Origin: UBA4292 sp002395865
Lineage (GTDB): Bacteria; Bacillota; Clostridia; Lachnospirales; Lachnospiraceae
Assembly (NCBI GenBank): GCA_946533395.1
Contig: CAMNBU010000022.1
Location: 1-38,364, forward strand
DNA length: 38,364 nucleotides
Direction: 5' to 3'
The notes below the pieces were generated by a model. It was given only the letters and a program-made list of their open reading frames with translations, did not search any database and was not told where the DNA came from. Both the position numbers and the translations under genes were made by a program. Of this stretch, positions 26,067 through 34,281 are shown piece by piece (position 1 is the first letter of the stretch; every line of letters starts with the position of its first letter).

Positions 26067-26192
26067 CTACACGAACACGAGTATCGCCGCGATGAATCCG
26101 AGCGCGCATATCGCGGTCGCACCGATCGTCGTCAGTATGCTGTCCACCAGCCTGAACCTGTCCAGGCTCTTTAGTGTCTCCTGTTTGTACAT
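26067..26192 (-). CDS. 41-residue single-span membrane protein upstream of aroC
   Basis: Begins MYKQETLKSLDRFRLVDSI, followed by a hydrophobic stretch LTTIGATAICALGFIAAILV (about residues 20-39) and the end FV. A GAAGGAGGT ribosome site at good spacing and a consensus-like promoter (26219-26247) both point to this frame, which is the first one after that promoter; aroC starts 19 bases after its stop. The N-terminus is positively charged, so an N-in orientation is likely. I know of no named family. It could be a regulatory leader or small membrane peptide; the strong ribosome site argues for real translation. Confidence 0.72.
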   Translation of the reverse strand: MYKQETLKSLDRFRLVDSILTTIGATAICALGFIAAILVFV

Positions 26193-26218
26193 CGCGGCAC
26201 CTCCTTCTATGCTGTGCG

Positions 26219-26247
26219 ATTATACAACATCCCCCGGCCTTTTTCAA
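26219..26247 (-). promoter_or_regulatory. Promoter of the small membrane protein-aroC operon
   Basis: On the minus strand TTGAAA, 17 bases, TATAAT, about 26 bases before the small protein's ATG. Confidence 0.85.
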
Positions 26248-26262
26248 GTCCCCCGCCACTAT

Positions 26263-26297
26263 GTCATCCTGAGCGAGCGAAGCGAGTCGAAGGATCT
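26263..26297. repeat. REP-like palindromic unit
   Basis: GTCATCCTGAGCGAGCGAAG through GAGTCGAAGGATCT, with a GAGCGAGCGAAGCGAGTC core that can pair on itself. Sequences of the CATCCTGAGCGAAG...GAAGGATC type are widespread intergenic repeats in bacteria. Part of it recurs in the trpS/aroC terminator. Confidence 0.6.
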
Positions 26298-26303
26298 AAT
26301 ACT

Positions 26304-26792
26304 ACGGCGGCTTACTTCATAGGCCCCGGAACGGTCGTCGGATGAAAAAACCCTCGCCGACGCAGCCTTCGTGATGGTCGGCTCAGGTATTTTCATCCTC
26401 CTCCCTACACAGCTCGTGTCCCGCCGCCTGACAGTTGCCCCACCACGCACTCCGCTGACGACGTCACTCAGCGAAAATCTCACTGCGGCGCAAAAGCATT
26501 GGTCACGCCTTGTTCGCTTTCCGCTTCCCTCCGTCTGACACTATCAGGCGGAGATATATAAGCAGTTACACAAGACACGACCAATGCTTTTGTGTCGCAG
26601 TGGAACTGCTTATATATCTTCGACGTCCGGTCTGCACGTAGCGGTAATACCGGCAGGCGGCGGGCATTTAACAGTGTAAGCCGGAGGAGTAAAAATACTC
26701 CGGCGGACCATCACGAAGCGCAGCGTAGGTTGTGTCCGCCGGGGTTTTTTTACTCCGATGGCTGTTCAACAGCCGATAAAGTAAGCCGCCGT
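26304..26792. repeat. Roughly 490-bp imperfect palindromic element between aroC and purB
   Basis: The ends are a perfect 14-bp inverted repeat ACGGCGGCTTACTT (26304-26317 with 26779-26792). Inside, the arms share ordered blocks in inverted orientation: an A6 run followed by CCC, TTCGTGATGGTC, GTATTTT, GCCGCCTG, and AAAAGCATTGGTC (26492-26504 with 26579-26591). A second perfect 16-bp inverted repeat AGATATATAAGCAGTT (26552-26567 with 26604-26619) lies near the centre. Both arms translate, in the outward direction, into similar Arg-rich peptides ending VSRR, which reflects the shared DNA rather than a convincing gene. No transposase or clear target duplication was seen. This accounts for most of the 700-base gene-free stretch 26193-26889. 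Confidence 0.7.
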
Positions 26793-26830
26793 TAATGTAA
26801 GCCAACTAAGAAGGAAGCCGAAAAAACCCC

Positions 26831-26859
26831 TTGAGTTTAGCGTGGTGATGTGGTATAGT
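26831..26859 (+). promoter_or_regulatory. Promoter of purB-purA
   Basis: TTGAGT, 17 bases, TATAGT, 30 bases before the purB ATG. It lies just outside the palindromic element. Confidence 0.65.
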
Positions 26860-26889
26860 ACTGTTGCGCTGTGCGCAGAGGAGAGTGCT

Positions 26890-28320
26890 ATGACGGATAT
26901 TTATACAAGCCCGCTGTCTGAAAGGTACGCGAGCAAGGAAATGCAGTATATTTTTTCGCAGGATAAGAAGTTCACTACGTGGAGAAAGCTCTGGGTGGCT
27001 CTTGCGGAGGCGGAGCATGAGTTGGGGTTGCCCGTGAGTCAGGAGCAGATTGATGAGCTCAGGGCGCATGTGGACGACATCAACTACGAGGACGCGAAGG
27101 AGAGAGAGAAGCTCGTGCGCCACGACGTTATGTCGCATGTGTACGCGTACGGACTGCTGTGCCCGAAGGCCGCGGGTATCATTCACTTAGGCGCTACGAG
27201 CTGCTATGTGGGGGATAATACCGATATCATTATCATGACGGAGGCTCTGAAGCTCGTAAAGAAGAAGCTCGTGAACGTGATGAATAAGCTCGCCGAGTTC
27301 GCAAAGAAGTATAAGGAGCAGCCCACTCTGGCGTTCACGCATTTTCAGCCCGCACAGCCCACGACCGTGGGTAAGAGAGCGACGCTGTGGCTCATGGATC
27401 TGAAGCTTGATTACGACGATCTGTGCTATGTGATCGACAGCATGAAGCTTCTGGGCTCAAAGGGCACGACCGGTACGCAGGCTTCATTTATGGAGCTCTT
27501 TAACGGCGACATAGATAAGATAAAGAAGCTCGAGCAGCTCATAGCGGATAAGATGGGCTTCGACGGGTGCTATCCCGTGTCGGGCCAGACATATTCGAGG
27601 AAGGTGGATTCGAGAGTGATGAACGTGCTCGCGGGCATTGCCTTAAGCGCTCACAAGTTCTCGAACGATATAAGACTTCTTCAGCATCTGAAGGAGGTCG
27701 AGGAGCCCTTTGAGAAGAACCAGATCGGCTCGTCCGCGATGGCATACAAGAGAAATCCCATGAGGAGCGAGAGGATCGCGTCGCTGGCGAATTACGTGAT
27801 CTCCGATACGATCAATCCCATGCTCACGGCGGCGACACAGTGGTTCGAGAGGACGCTCGACGACTCCGCGAACAAGAGGATCAGCATCCCCGAGGGCTTC
27901 CTCGCGGTGGACGGAATACTCGACCTTTACATGAATGTCGTGGACGGACTCGTTGTGTACGATAAGGTCATCGAGAAGCACCTTATGGCCGAGCTTCCCT
28001 TCATGGCGACAGAGAACATCATGATGGATGCGGTGAAGGCCGGCGGCAACCGTCAGGAGCTTCACGAGCAGATCAGGCAGCTTTCCATGCAGGCGGGTAA
28101 GAACGTCAAGATCGAGGGCAAGGACAATAACCTCCTCGAGCTTATCGCGGCAGATGATCATTTCAATCTTACGTTAGACGAGCTGAAAGCTGCGATGAAC
28201 CCTCACGATTATATCGGAAGGTGTGTGAGTCAGGTAGATGAGTTCCTCGCGGATGTCATCGGACCGGTGCTTGAGGAGAATAAGGATGTGCTCGGAATGA
28301 ATTCCGAGATAAATGTATAA
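26890..28320 (+). CDS. purB: Adenylosuccinate lyase
   Basis: 476 residues. Acts twice in purine synthesis: SAICAR to AICAR, and adenylosuccinate to AMP. The fumarase/aspartase-superfamily signature GSSAMAYKRNPMRSE is at about residues 280-294, containing the catalytic serine on its flexible loop. THFQPAQPTTVGKR and the HLGATSCYVGDNTD segment give the other active-site regions. The start at 26890 (MTDIYTSPLSERYASKEM) fits the family N-terminus and the GAGGAGAG site upstream; the earlier in-frame ATG overlaps the promoter. purA follows 16 bases after the stop, so the two AMP-branch enzymes form an operon. Confidence 0.97.
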   Translation: MTDIYTSPLSERYASKEMQYIFSQDKKFTTWRKLWVALAEAEHELGLPVSQEQIDELRAHVDDINYEDAKEREKLVRHDVMSHVYAYGLLCPKAAGIIHLGATSCYVGDNTDIIIMTEALKLVKKKLVNVMNKLAEFAKKYKEQPTLAFTHFQPAQPTTVGKRATLWLMDLKLDYDDLCYVIDSMKLLGSKGTTGTQASFMELFNGDIDKIKKLEQLIADKMGFDGCYPVSGQTYSRKVDSRVMNVLAGIALSAHKFSNDIRLLQHLKEVEEPFEKNQIGSSAMAYKRNPMRSERIASLANYVISDTINPMLTAATQWFERTLDDSANKRISIPEGFLAVDGILDLYMNVVDGLVVYDKVIEKHLMAELPFMATENIMMDAVKAGGNRQELHEQIRQLSMQAGKNVKIEGKDNNLLELIAADDHFNLTLDELKAAMNPHDYIGRCVSQVDEFLADVIGPVLEENKDVLGMNSEINV

Positions 28321-28336
28321 CGGGAAGGGTACAAAA

Positions 28337-29611
28337 ATGGTAAGAGCAGTAGTTGGAGCAAACTGGGGTGATGAAGGCAAGGGCAAGATCACCGATATGC
28401 TGGCTGAGAAGTCGGATATAATCATACGTTTTCAGGGCGGAAGCAATGCGGGCCACACCATTATAAATAATTACGGCCGTTTCGCACTGCACCTCCTTCC
28501 TTCGGGCGTGTTCTACGATCACACCACCAACATCATCGGCAATGGCGTGGCTTTAAATATCCCGAAGCTTTTGGAGGAGATACACGATCTCGAGAGCAGG
28601 GGAGTGCCCACGCCGCATATACTGGTGTCTGACAGGGCACAGGTTCTGATGCCCTATCATATCGCATTCGATGAGTATGAGGAGGAGAGACTGGGCAAGA
28701 AGTCATACGGCTCCACGAAGTCCGGTATCGCGCCCTTCTATTCTGATAAGTACGCGAAGAAGGGTTTCCAGGTAAGCGAGCTCTTTGATGAGGAGAGCCT
28801 GAAGGAGAAGGTTGAGGCTACCTGCGAGTACAAGAACGTGCTCCTTGAGCACCTCTATCACAAGCCGGCCATAGATCCCGGGAAGCTCTATAAGACTCTT
28901 CTGGAGTACAGGGATATGATCGCTCCGTATGTGTGCGATGTGTCCGCGTATCTGTACGACGCATTAAAGGAGGGCAAGACCGTTCTTCTGGAGGGTCAGC
29001 TCGGCTCCATGAAGGATCCCGACCACGGCATTTATCCGATGGTCACATCATCGTCCACACTGGCCGCGTACGGCGCTATCGGCGCAGGCATCGCACCCTA
29101 TGAGATAAAGCAGATCACTACCGTGGTTAAGGCATATTCGAGCGCGGTAGGCGCCGGCGAGTTCGTCAGCGAGATCTTCGGCGACGAGGCTGAAGAACTC
29201 AGACACCGCGGCGGCGACAAGGGAGAGTATGGTGCCACCACAGGAAGACCCAGGCGTGTGGGCTGGTTCGATGCAGTCGCTTCAAGATACGGTTGCAGGA
29301 TACAGGGCGCGACGGAGGTTGCTCTCACGGTGCTTGACTGCCTCGGATATCTCGACGAGATACCGATCTGCGTAGGCTACGAGATCGACGGCACAGTGAC
29401 GAGGAATTTCCCCACCACGGTGAAGCTTGCGAAGGCAAAGCCGGTATGGAAGAAGCTTCCCGGCTGGAAATGCGACATCCGCGGTATCAGGGAATACGAC
29501 GAGCTTCCCGAGAACTGCCGCGCATATGTTGAGACTATCGAGGCGGAGCTCGGCGTTCCGATCACCATGGTCTCAAACGGCCCCGGAAGAGAAGAGATCA
29601 TTTACAGATAA
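28337..29611 (+). CDS. purA: Adenylosuccinate synthetase
   Basis: 424 residues, full length. Joins IMP and aspartate using GTP to give adenylosuccinate, the substrate of the purB product. The P-loop-like GDEGKGK is at residues 11-17 of MVRAVVGANWGDEGKGK. GGSNAGHTI follows, then VGAGEFVSEIFG, TGRPRRVGWFD and SNGPGREE near the C-terminus. The start at 28337 is chosen because the family begins at this point and GGGAAGGG is just upstream. It is the second gene of the purB-purA operon. Two hairpins follow, the second a clear terminator. Confidence 0.97.
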   Translation: MVRAVVGANWGDEGKGKITDMLAEKSDIIIRFQGGSNAGHTIINNYGRFALHLLPSGVFYDHTTNIIGNGVALNIPKLLEEIHDLESRGVPTPHILVSDRAQVLMPYHIAFDEYEEERLGKKSYGSTKSGIAPFYSDKYAKKGFQVSELFDEESLKEKVEATCEYKNVLLEHLYHKPAIDPGKLYKTLLEYRDMIAPYVCDVSAYLYDALKEGKTVLLEGQLGSMKDPDHGIYPMVTSSSTLAAYGAIGAGIAPYEIKQITTVVKAYSSAVGAGEFVSEIFGDEAEELRHRGGDKGEYGATTGRPRRVGWFDAVASRYGCRIQGATEVALTVLDCLGYLDEIPICVGYEIDGTVTRNFPTTVKLAKAKPVWKKLPGWKCDIRGIREYDELPENCRAYVETIEAELGVPITMVSNGPGREEIIYR

Positions 29612-29621
29612 TGTATTTACG

Positions 29622-29646
29622 GCGCCCTCGATTTGTGCGAGGGCGC
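29622..29646 (+). terminator. Strong hairpin just after purA
   Basis: Perfect 9-bp stem GCGCCCTCG / CGAGGGCGC with only TT after it, so it may act more in mRNA stability than termination. Confidence 0.5.
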
Positions 29647-29713
29647 TTAACTGTGAAATCGGACTTTGATTCCGGATATCACCGTTAACAGCAACATCAT
29701 AAGATATAAAAAG

Positions 29714-29744
29714 CAACCGTTCCGACAGGAATGGTTGTTTTTTT
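29714..29744 (+). terminator. Rho-independent terminator of purB-purA
   Basis: A 10-bp stem CAACCGTTCC / GGAATGGTTG (one G-T pair), loop GACA, then seven Ts. Confidence 0.85.
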
Positions 29745-29792
29745 CGTGCAGTGAGTGTAATGTATTTTGTGATCATGAAAGAAAATAAAAAA

Positions 29793-29839
29793 AATATTTT
29801 GAGTTTTTGCCTATTTCGGTTACTAATAGGCAGAAAGCA
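29793..29839 (+). promoter_or_regulatory. Conserved promoter-like motif, copy 1 (upstream of the sigma factor gene)
   Basis: GAGTTTTTGC, 6 bases, CGGTTACTAATAGG, then CAGAAAGCA, preceded by an AATATTTT stretch. The same blocks with the same spacing recur at 31105 and 36672. Copy 1 differs in the 6-base spacer and downstream, which points to the shared blocks as the functional part. Probably the autoregulated promoter of the ECF sigma factor; TTGAGT-N16-TACTAA within it could also be read as a weak housekeeping promoter. Confidence 0.6.
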
Positions 29840-29868
29840 GAAATATACGCTTTTGGGAGTGGTGAGAA

Positions 29869-30420
29869 TTGGATAACGGTGAAATATACCGCGATTTTCT
29901 GGGCGGCGACAGAGAGAGCATGAGAGCTCTCATATATGAGTACAGGGACGGCCTGCTGGTGTTCATAAACAGCCTTGTCGGAAATATGTGCGAGGCCGAG
30001 GAGCTGACGGAGGATGTCTTCGTGTCGCTTGTGGTCGACAGGCCGCATTTTGCGGGGGGAAGCTCGTTTAAGACCTGGCTGTACGCCATCGGAAGAAATA
30101 TCACGGCGAATTATCTCAGAAAAAGAAGAAGGTCGAGAGAGGTGTCGCAGGAGGCCATGGATAGAGCCGCTTCACCCTCGACACCGGAGAGTACGGTCAT
30201 AGGAAATGACCAGCAGAGGATACTATATGAGGCGCTCGGTACACTCAGACCGCATTACAAGCAGGTGCTGTATCTTACGTATTTTGAGAACTTCAGCAAT
30301 GCGGAGACGGCCGAGATCATGGGCAGAACGAAGCGGCAGATAGAGACGCTTCTGTACTCTGCGAGGAAGGCACTTAAGGACGAGCTTGAAAGGAGAGGCT
30401 TTATATATGAAGACCTATGA
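29869..30420 (+). CDS. ECF-type RNA polymerase sigma factor
   Basis: 183 residues with a TTG start (GGTGAG just upstream). Region 2 spans about residues 20-95 (LIYEYRDGLLVFINSLVGNMCEAEELTEDVFVSL, then FKTWLYAIGRNITANYLRKRRR). Region 4 is about 125-178 (LRPHYKQVLYLTYFENFSNAETAEIMGRTKRQIETLLYSARKALK, a helix-turn-helix). There is no region 1 or 3, as in ECF sigmas. The stop overlaps the next gene, a membrane protein, by 14 bases: the usual arrangement of sigma and anti-sigma factor. The conserved motif ahead of it suggests autoregulation. Confidence 0.92.
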   Translation: MDNGEIYRDFLGGDRESMRALIYEYRDGLLVFINSLVGNMCEAEELTEDVFVSLVVDRPHFAGGSSFKTWLYAIGRNITANYLRKRRRSREVSQEAMDRAASPSTPESTVIGNDQQRILYEALGTLRPHYKQVLYLTYFENFSNAETAEIMGRTKRQIETLLYSARKALKDELERRGFIYEDL

Positions 30421-31087
30421 TGAGATGTTTGACAGCGTTATGTCAAAGAGCGAAAAACTGATAGAAAAGAAGAGGCGCAGAAGAAGGACATTCATAAGCG
30501 CGGGCGGCTTTATCGGGCTTGCGGCTGCGGCAACGGTCATAGTTTATGCCGTAGGACCCCGTGATAAAGGCATTATCCTTCCGGAGGAGAGCACCTCTTA
30601 TTCGGCCTCTGCCGATACCAAGGGCGCGGAGCAGGGCACAGCCGCATCGTCTGCTCAGGTAGCCGTAGTGCCTACTGAAAATGTTCCCGTGGAGATACCC
30701 ACCATGTCATTTGCAACAAGGCTTAAGGGTGAGGAGGTCGAAGCTGTAATAAAGGACGCTTCCACGGCTGTATATCTGGGAGATCTCAGCACGGACGGGT
30801 GTATCAGCTATACGGTGATAAACGATTCTGAGGACGATATCGTCTGTGACGGCACGGCGGTCCTCTATGTGAAGGATGGTGACGGCTGGGTAAGTTGCGA
30901 TATACCGACAGCGACAATGGCTCCTTCAGATCCTATGAAGATGCGTACGATAGAAGCGCGAGGCAGGGGACAGAGAACACTTAACTATGAGCCCGGGGAT
31001 GGCGAATATCTTCTGATAGTCTTTTTTACGACAATGGACGGCAGACCGTGGTACAGCGCAGGGGTGATTGATGGTGCAAAGAGGTAG
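30407..31087 (+). CDS. Single-span membrane protein, probable anti-sigma factor with extracellular Ig-like domain
   Basis: 226 residues. A short basic cytoplasmic segment (1-29, MKTYDEMFDSVMSKSEKLIEKKRRRRR) is followed by one membrane helix (about 31-50), a Ser/Thr linker and an extracellular beta-rich domain (about 95-220; ISYTVINDSEDDIVCDGTAV, then LNYEPGDGEYLLIVFF) resembling bacterial Ig-like modules. No HxxxCxxC zinc motif is present, so the assignment rests on position: it overlaps the sigma factor by 14 bases with its own GGAGAGG site. The cytoplasmic segment is unusually short for holding a sigma factor. The start at 30407 is chosen for that ribosome site. Confidence 0.7.
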   Translation: MKTYDEMFDSVMSKSEKLIEKKRRRRRTFISAGGFIGLAAAATVIVYAVGPRDKGIILPEESTSYSASADTKGAEQGTAASSAQVAVVPTENVPVEIPTMSFATRLKGEEVEAVIKDASTAVYLGDLSTDGCISYTVINDSEDDIVCDGTAVLYVKDGDGWVSCDIPTATMAPSDPMKMRTIEARGRGQRTLNYEPGDGEYLLIVFFTTMDGRPWYSAGVIDGAKR

Positions 31088-31104
31088 ATTTTGGGAATAA
31101 TCAA

Positions 31105-31173
31105 AATATTTTTTGAGTTTTTGCTCCCGGCGGTTACTAATAGGTAGAAAGCAAAAAAAGCGCGGTTTTGCTT
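31105..31173 (+). promoter_or_regulatory. Conserved promoter-like motif, copy 2 (upstream of the ABC cassette)
   Basis: GAGTTTTTGC-N6-CGGTTACTAATAGG-TAGAAAGC followed by an AGCAAAA/TTTTGCT hairpin. Positions 31115-31173 are identical over 59 bases to 36683-36741. It lies 150 bases before the ATPase start and probably drives the five-gene cassette. Confidence 0.6.
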
Positions 31174-31238
31174 TGATGAAATGATGAACGAATGAAATAT
31201 AGAAACTAAATTGGTGTATTATATATACAATGGATATT

Positions 31239-31319
31239 GTCTGCGCGGCAGTATCGGTACTGATATCGTTTGCGTGTGTAGCAGTGGGTGTGAAGCTTTA
31301 CGGGAGAAGAGAGAGATAG
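31239..31319 (+). pseudogene. Remnant of a permease 3' end (last 26 codons)
   Basis: Encodes VCAAVSVLISFACVAVGV then KLYGRRER and a stop. This matches the C-terminus of the permease ending at 36632 except for one residue (Ala for Val). There is no start codon or upstream homology. It survives directly ahead of the ATPase gene, and its GAGAGA provides that gene's ribosome site. Confidence 0.85.
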
Positions 31320-31335
31320 CGTCATGGAACTAAAG
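31239..31335 (+). repeat. 97-bp direct repeat, left copy
   Basis: 94 of 97 bases match 36552-36648. It spans the end of a permease remnant and the first codons of the ATPase gene. The two copies lie 5313 bp apart and flank the ABC cassette. Confidence 0.95.
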
Positions 31336-32190
31336 TTTAACGGCATATCGAAAAGCTACGGCAGGAAAGAGGCGCTTAAAGGTGTTGATATCAACCTTTC
31401 TGAGGGAGTGTACGCCCTGCTCGGACCCAATGGCTCAGGCAAGACCACCCTCATGAACATACTCGCCGGAGTGCTCAGGCCAAGTTCAGGGGATGTAACA
31501 CTGGATGGCAGGGATACCGTATCCATGGGTAATGACTTTCGCAGGATACTCGGTTATCTACCGCAGGATCCGGGGTTCTATCCGGGCTTTACAGTCGAAG
31601 AATTATTGAAGTACTTTGCGTCACTTAAGGGTATAAAGCTTTCATCGGGTGAGGTCAAGGAGAAGCTGGACTTCGTGAACCTGTATGATGAGAGAAGGAC
31701 GAGATACAAAGCCCTCTCCGGAGGAATGAAGAGAAGGCTCGGCATAGCAATAGCCCTTGCAGGAGATCCGAAGATACTCATACTCGATGAACCCACCGCA
31801 GGACTCGACCCGAAGGAGAGAGTCCGCTTCAGAAACATCATATCAGGTATTGGCAGGGATAAGATCATTATCTACGCGACGCATATAGTGTCGGACATAG
31901 AGAGCATAGCCGACAGGGTCATACTCCTTAAAAAGGGTGAGGTCATAGATCTCAGTACCACAGCACAGATGACGGCCTCCATAGAGGGAAGCGTCTGGTC
32001 CTGCGTGATGGAGAGAGACAGAGCTGAAGAGTATGTGGAGCAGAACCCGGGGGCGCTTATAACATCTACAGGAGCAGATACCGTCACTCTGAAGATCATA
32101 TCAGGTGAAAGACCGCTGCCTGACGCGGTAAATGCCAGACCAACACTTGAGGATGTCTACATGTACCACTTCTTAGGCGGGGAGCAGTAA
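31324..32190 (+). CDS. ABC transporter ATP-binding protein
   Basis: 288 residues. Walker A GPNGSGKTT (34-42), Q-loop region YLPQDPGFYPGFT, signature LSGGMKRRLGIA, Walker B ILILDEPTAGLDP, and H-loop YATHIVSDIE. The C-terminal extension (about 215-288) is typical of ABC-2-type exporters. It is the first gene of a cassette with two permeases and two lipoproteins. The ribosome site GAGAGA comes from the upstream permease remnant. A truncated copy of its start (ATG then TAA) follows the last gene of the cassette at 36637. Confidence 0.93.
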   Translation: MELKFNGISKSYGRKEALKGVDINLSEGVYALLGPNGSGKTTLMNILAGVLRPSSGDVTLDGRDTVSMGNDFRRILGYLPQDPGFYPGFTVEELLKYFASLKGIKLSSGEVKEKLDFVNLYDERRTRYKALSGGMKRRLGIAIALAGDPKILILDEPTAGLDPKERVRFRNIISGIGRDKIIIYATHIVSDIESIADRVILLKKGEVIDLSTTAQMTASIEGSVWSCVMERDRAEEYVEQNPGALITSTGADTVTLKIISGERPLPDAVNARPTLEDVYMYHFLGGEQ

Positions 32191-32228
32191 CCACGGGTGA
32201 GTGGAACTCGGTTATCAGAGAGGCTGTC

Positions 32229-33260
32229 ATGGTCAGATACGAAATAAAAAAACTAATTCCGCTGAAGCTGTGCCTGATAATACTACTGCTCCTTTTACTT
32301 CAGTCATTGTCCGTATATATACGACCTCTAAAGGATCGGGAGTATTCCGAGACACTGTACAGACAGTTCTGCGAACACTACGAAGGAATATACGACAAAA
32401 GCATACAGGAGCTGCTGTTATCCCGAAAGATATGGATAGATGATGTCATCGCGAAGCATGATGAGACACAGAGCGAGTACCATCTAGGCAGGATAACGCT
32501 GAAGGAATTCTCCGCATACATGGATATCTACACCGAAGCCATGGCACAGAGCTCCACAGTAAACTACCTGCTCAAAAAGTGTGAGTACTATGACAGCCTG
32601 AACCGCCCGGCAGAGTTCTTCTGTGACACACAGTGGCTCGACATGTATGAAAACGATGGGTTCGACTACCTGCTTGTATTTGCAGTGATGATCCTGTGCG
32701 TTCCTGCGTTTACCTCAGAGTATGCCGCGGGCTCCAGAACAGTACTCATGACCACGCCGGGAGGAAGAGAGAAGACAGCGGCAGCGAAGCTCATCATCTG
32801 CACTTTGACTTCGTTCTTCTTGACGATGCTTTTCAGGACGGCAAGACTGGTACCGGTGATGAACGCAGGTGCGATGAAATATGCCGGTAAGCCTGCTTAC
32901 GACCTTCTAAACTATCCGTTCGGGACTGACATATCGCTCATAGGAGCGTATGAGTCATTCTCGGTCATGAAGGCACTTGAAGCTTCTTGCATGGCATCAT
33001 TCATATGCCTTCTGTCGGTACTCGTACAGAACAGGACCTTCGTATACTTCCTGTCGGCGGTACTTCTGTACGCCCCTGCCATGATGATGGACTACCTGCC
33101 GGACGCGGCATATGTATCGTCATCATATGCGAAGGCACTTGCAGTCACCCCGTATATAAGCCTGATCCGGGTAAATATATCGTGCATGATAAGGATTGGA
33201 GTATATGTTTCGATATGCATAGCGGTCTGGCGGGCGAGGTATGTGAGGCGGGAGATATAG
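32229..33260 (+). CDS. ABC-type membrane permease, first of a pair
   Basis: 343 residues. The N-terminal EIKKLIPLKLC is followed by a membrane helix (about 12-30), an extracellular helical region of about 120 residues, then about five more membrane segments. The coupling-like segment TSEYAAGSRTVLMTTPGGREKTAAAK follows the second helix, as in ABC-2 permeases. It shares this layout with the cassette's second permease (35421-36632: TMDRAAGAAIVIFSTSTKRRC), so the two may form a heterodimer with the single ATPase. It begins 38 bases after the ATPase stop. Confidence 0.8.
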   Translation: MVRYEIKKLIPLKLCLIILLLLLLQSLSVYIRPLKDREYSETLYRQFCEHYEGIYDKSIQELLLSRKIWIDDVIAKHDETQSEYHLGRITLKEFSAYMDIYTEAMAQSSTVNYLLKKCEYYDSLNRPAEFFCDTQWLDMYENDGFDYLLVFAVMILCVPAFTSEYAAGSRTVLMTTPGGREKTAAAKLIICTLTSFFLTMLFRTARLVPVMNAGAMKYAGKPAYDLLNYPFGTDISLIGAYESFSVMKALEASCMASFICLLSVLVQNRTFVYFLSAVLLYAPAMMMDYLPDAAYVSSSYAKALAVTPYISLIRVNISCMIRIGVYVSICIAVWRARYVRREI

Positions 33261-33294
33261 ATAAAAAAGGAGTATATCGTGAGGAAGCAGGTAT

Positions 33295-34281
33295 ATGATG
33301 AAACATAGAATACATGCATTGGCCGTGACAGTGATACTGTCCATGGCGCTTGTCTCCTGCACAGGCAGTACCGGACAGCAGGAAGCAGTCAGTGTGGTTT
33401 CATCGGAGGAGAGCACTGAGACTTCTGTGCCGGTGACCACTGTAGGGAAAAAGACCACATATATGTCCATAAATGTATACAAGAATGGGACACCGGTGGG
33501 ATATATGCTGTCTGCTGATGAAGGTGAGGAACAGACGGTTCATGCCGTTTTATACCGCGAAGGAGATGAATCGGAGACAGAAGGGATAGGGTTGCTTCTG
33601 GTTGAAGACGGAGAATTGATTCCTTTTTCGGCTGACGGTGGTGAATACTCCGTAATGAACTATATAAAGGCCGACCCATATGTGACCAAGCAGGTGGATA
33701 TAACATTTAAAGCCACGCCCGGCTTTAAAGTGATCACACTTATCTGTCTGGATCATGAGGACATATTGCTGGATACGGATGTCTCCTACGATATGTATAA
33801 CTCCGATGAAAACGACCCGGATGCATTTTCCAGAAGCAATACCGATGAGTACATGGTCACTATGAAGGAGGATGATGTGTTTTTTATGGGTTTTTCCGAA
33901 AAAGAAATAGATCCGGCCAATACAAAAGGCGCATGGATGCAGCTGCCGCCCTACTACGACGATACCATGTCTGCGCCTGTGGCTGTGGACGACGGGGGAG
34001 ATGCATATGTGATCTTCTGTTCCCCTGCCGATCATTTCTACTATCTGCTTATGCTGTGCGACGGAAAACCGATAAAGGCTTTTGACGGAAAATACACCAT
34101 ATATGTCGATTGTGAGAAGGGTGCGAAAGCGTTCCAGTACTCGATAAAGGATGTACTGTCTCCCGGAAGACATAACTACAGTCTGCTGGCGCTGCAGGCG
34201 CTTCCCGGAAAGGAAGTGCTGGATCAGAGCCGGTACAACAGTCAGAAGATACCCATAGAGGACAGGAGAAAAGGTGAATAA
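33295..34281 (+). CDS. Lipoprotein of the ABC cassette, unknown function
   Basis: 328 residues. MMKHRIHALAVTVILSMALVSC is a lipoprotein signal (lipobox ALVSC). The mature part is acidic and beta-rich (INVYKNGTPVGYMLSADE, LLLVEDGELIPFSADGGEYS, DVFFMGFSEKEIDP), with no recognised motif. A GAGGAAG-type ribosome site precedes two adjacent ATG codons. Its stop overlaps the next gene by 8 bases. Position between two permeases suggests a surface component of the transporter or an accessory or immunity-like protein. That role is inferred from context only. Confidence 0.78.
   Translation: MMKHRIHALAVTVILSMALVSCTGSTGQQEAVSVVSSEESTETSVPVTTVGKKTTYMSINVYKNGTPVGYMLSADEGEEQTVHAVLYREGDESETEGIGLLLVEDGELIPFSADGGEYSVMNYIKADPYVTKQVDITFKATPGFKVITLICLDHEDILLDTDVSYDMYNSDENDPDAFSRSNTDEYMVTMKEDDVFFMGFSEKEIDPANTKGAWMQLPPYYDDTMSAPVAVDDGGDAYVIFCSPADHFYYLLMLCDGKPIKAFDGKYTIYVDCEKGAKAFQYSIKDVLSPGRHNYSLLALQALPGKEVLDQSRYNSQKIPIEDRRKGE

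Noticed and set aside
26592..26795. 67-codon frame inside the palindromic element
   Set aside because: The similar peptide from the other arm follows from the inverted DNA similarity; no ribosome site or known protein feature.
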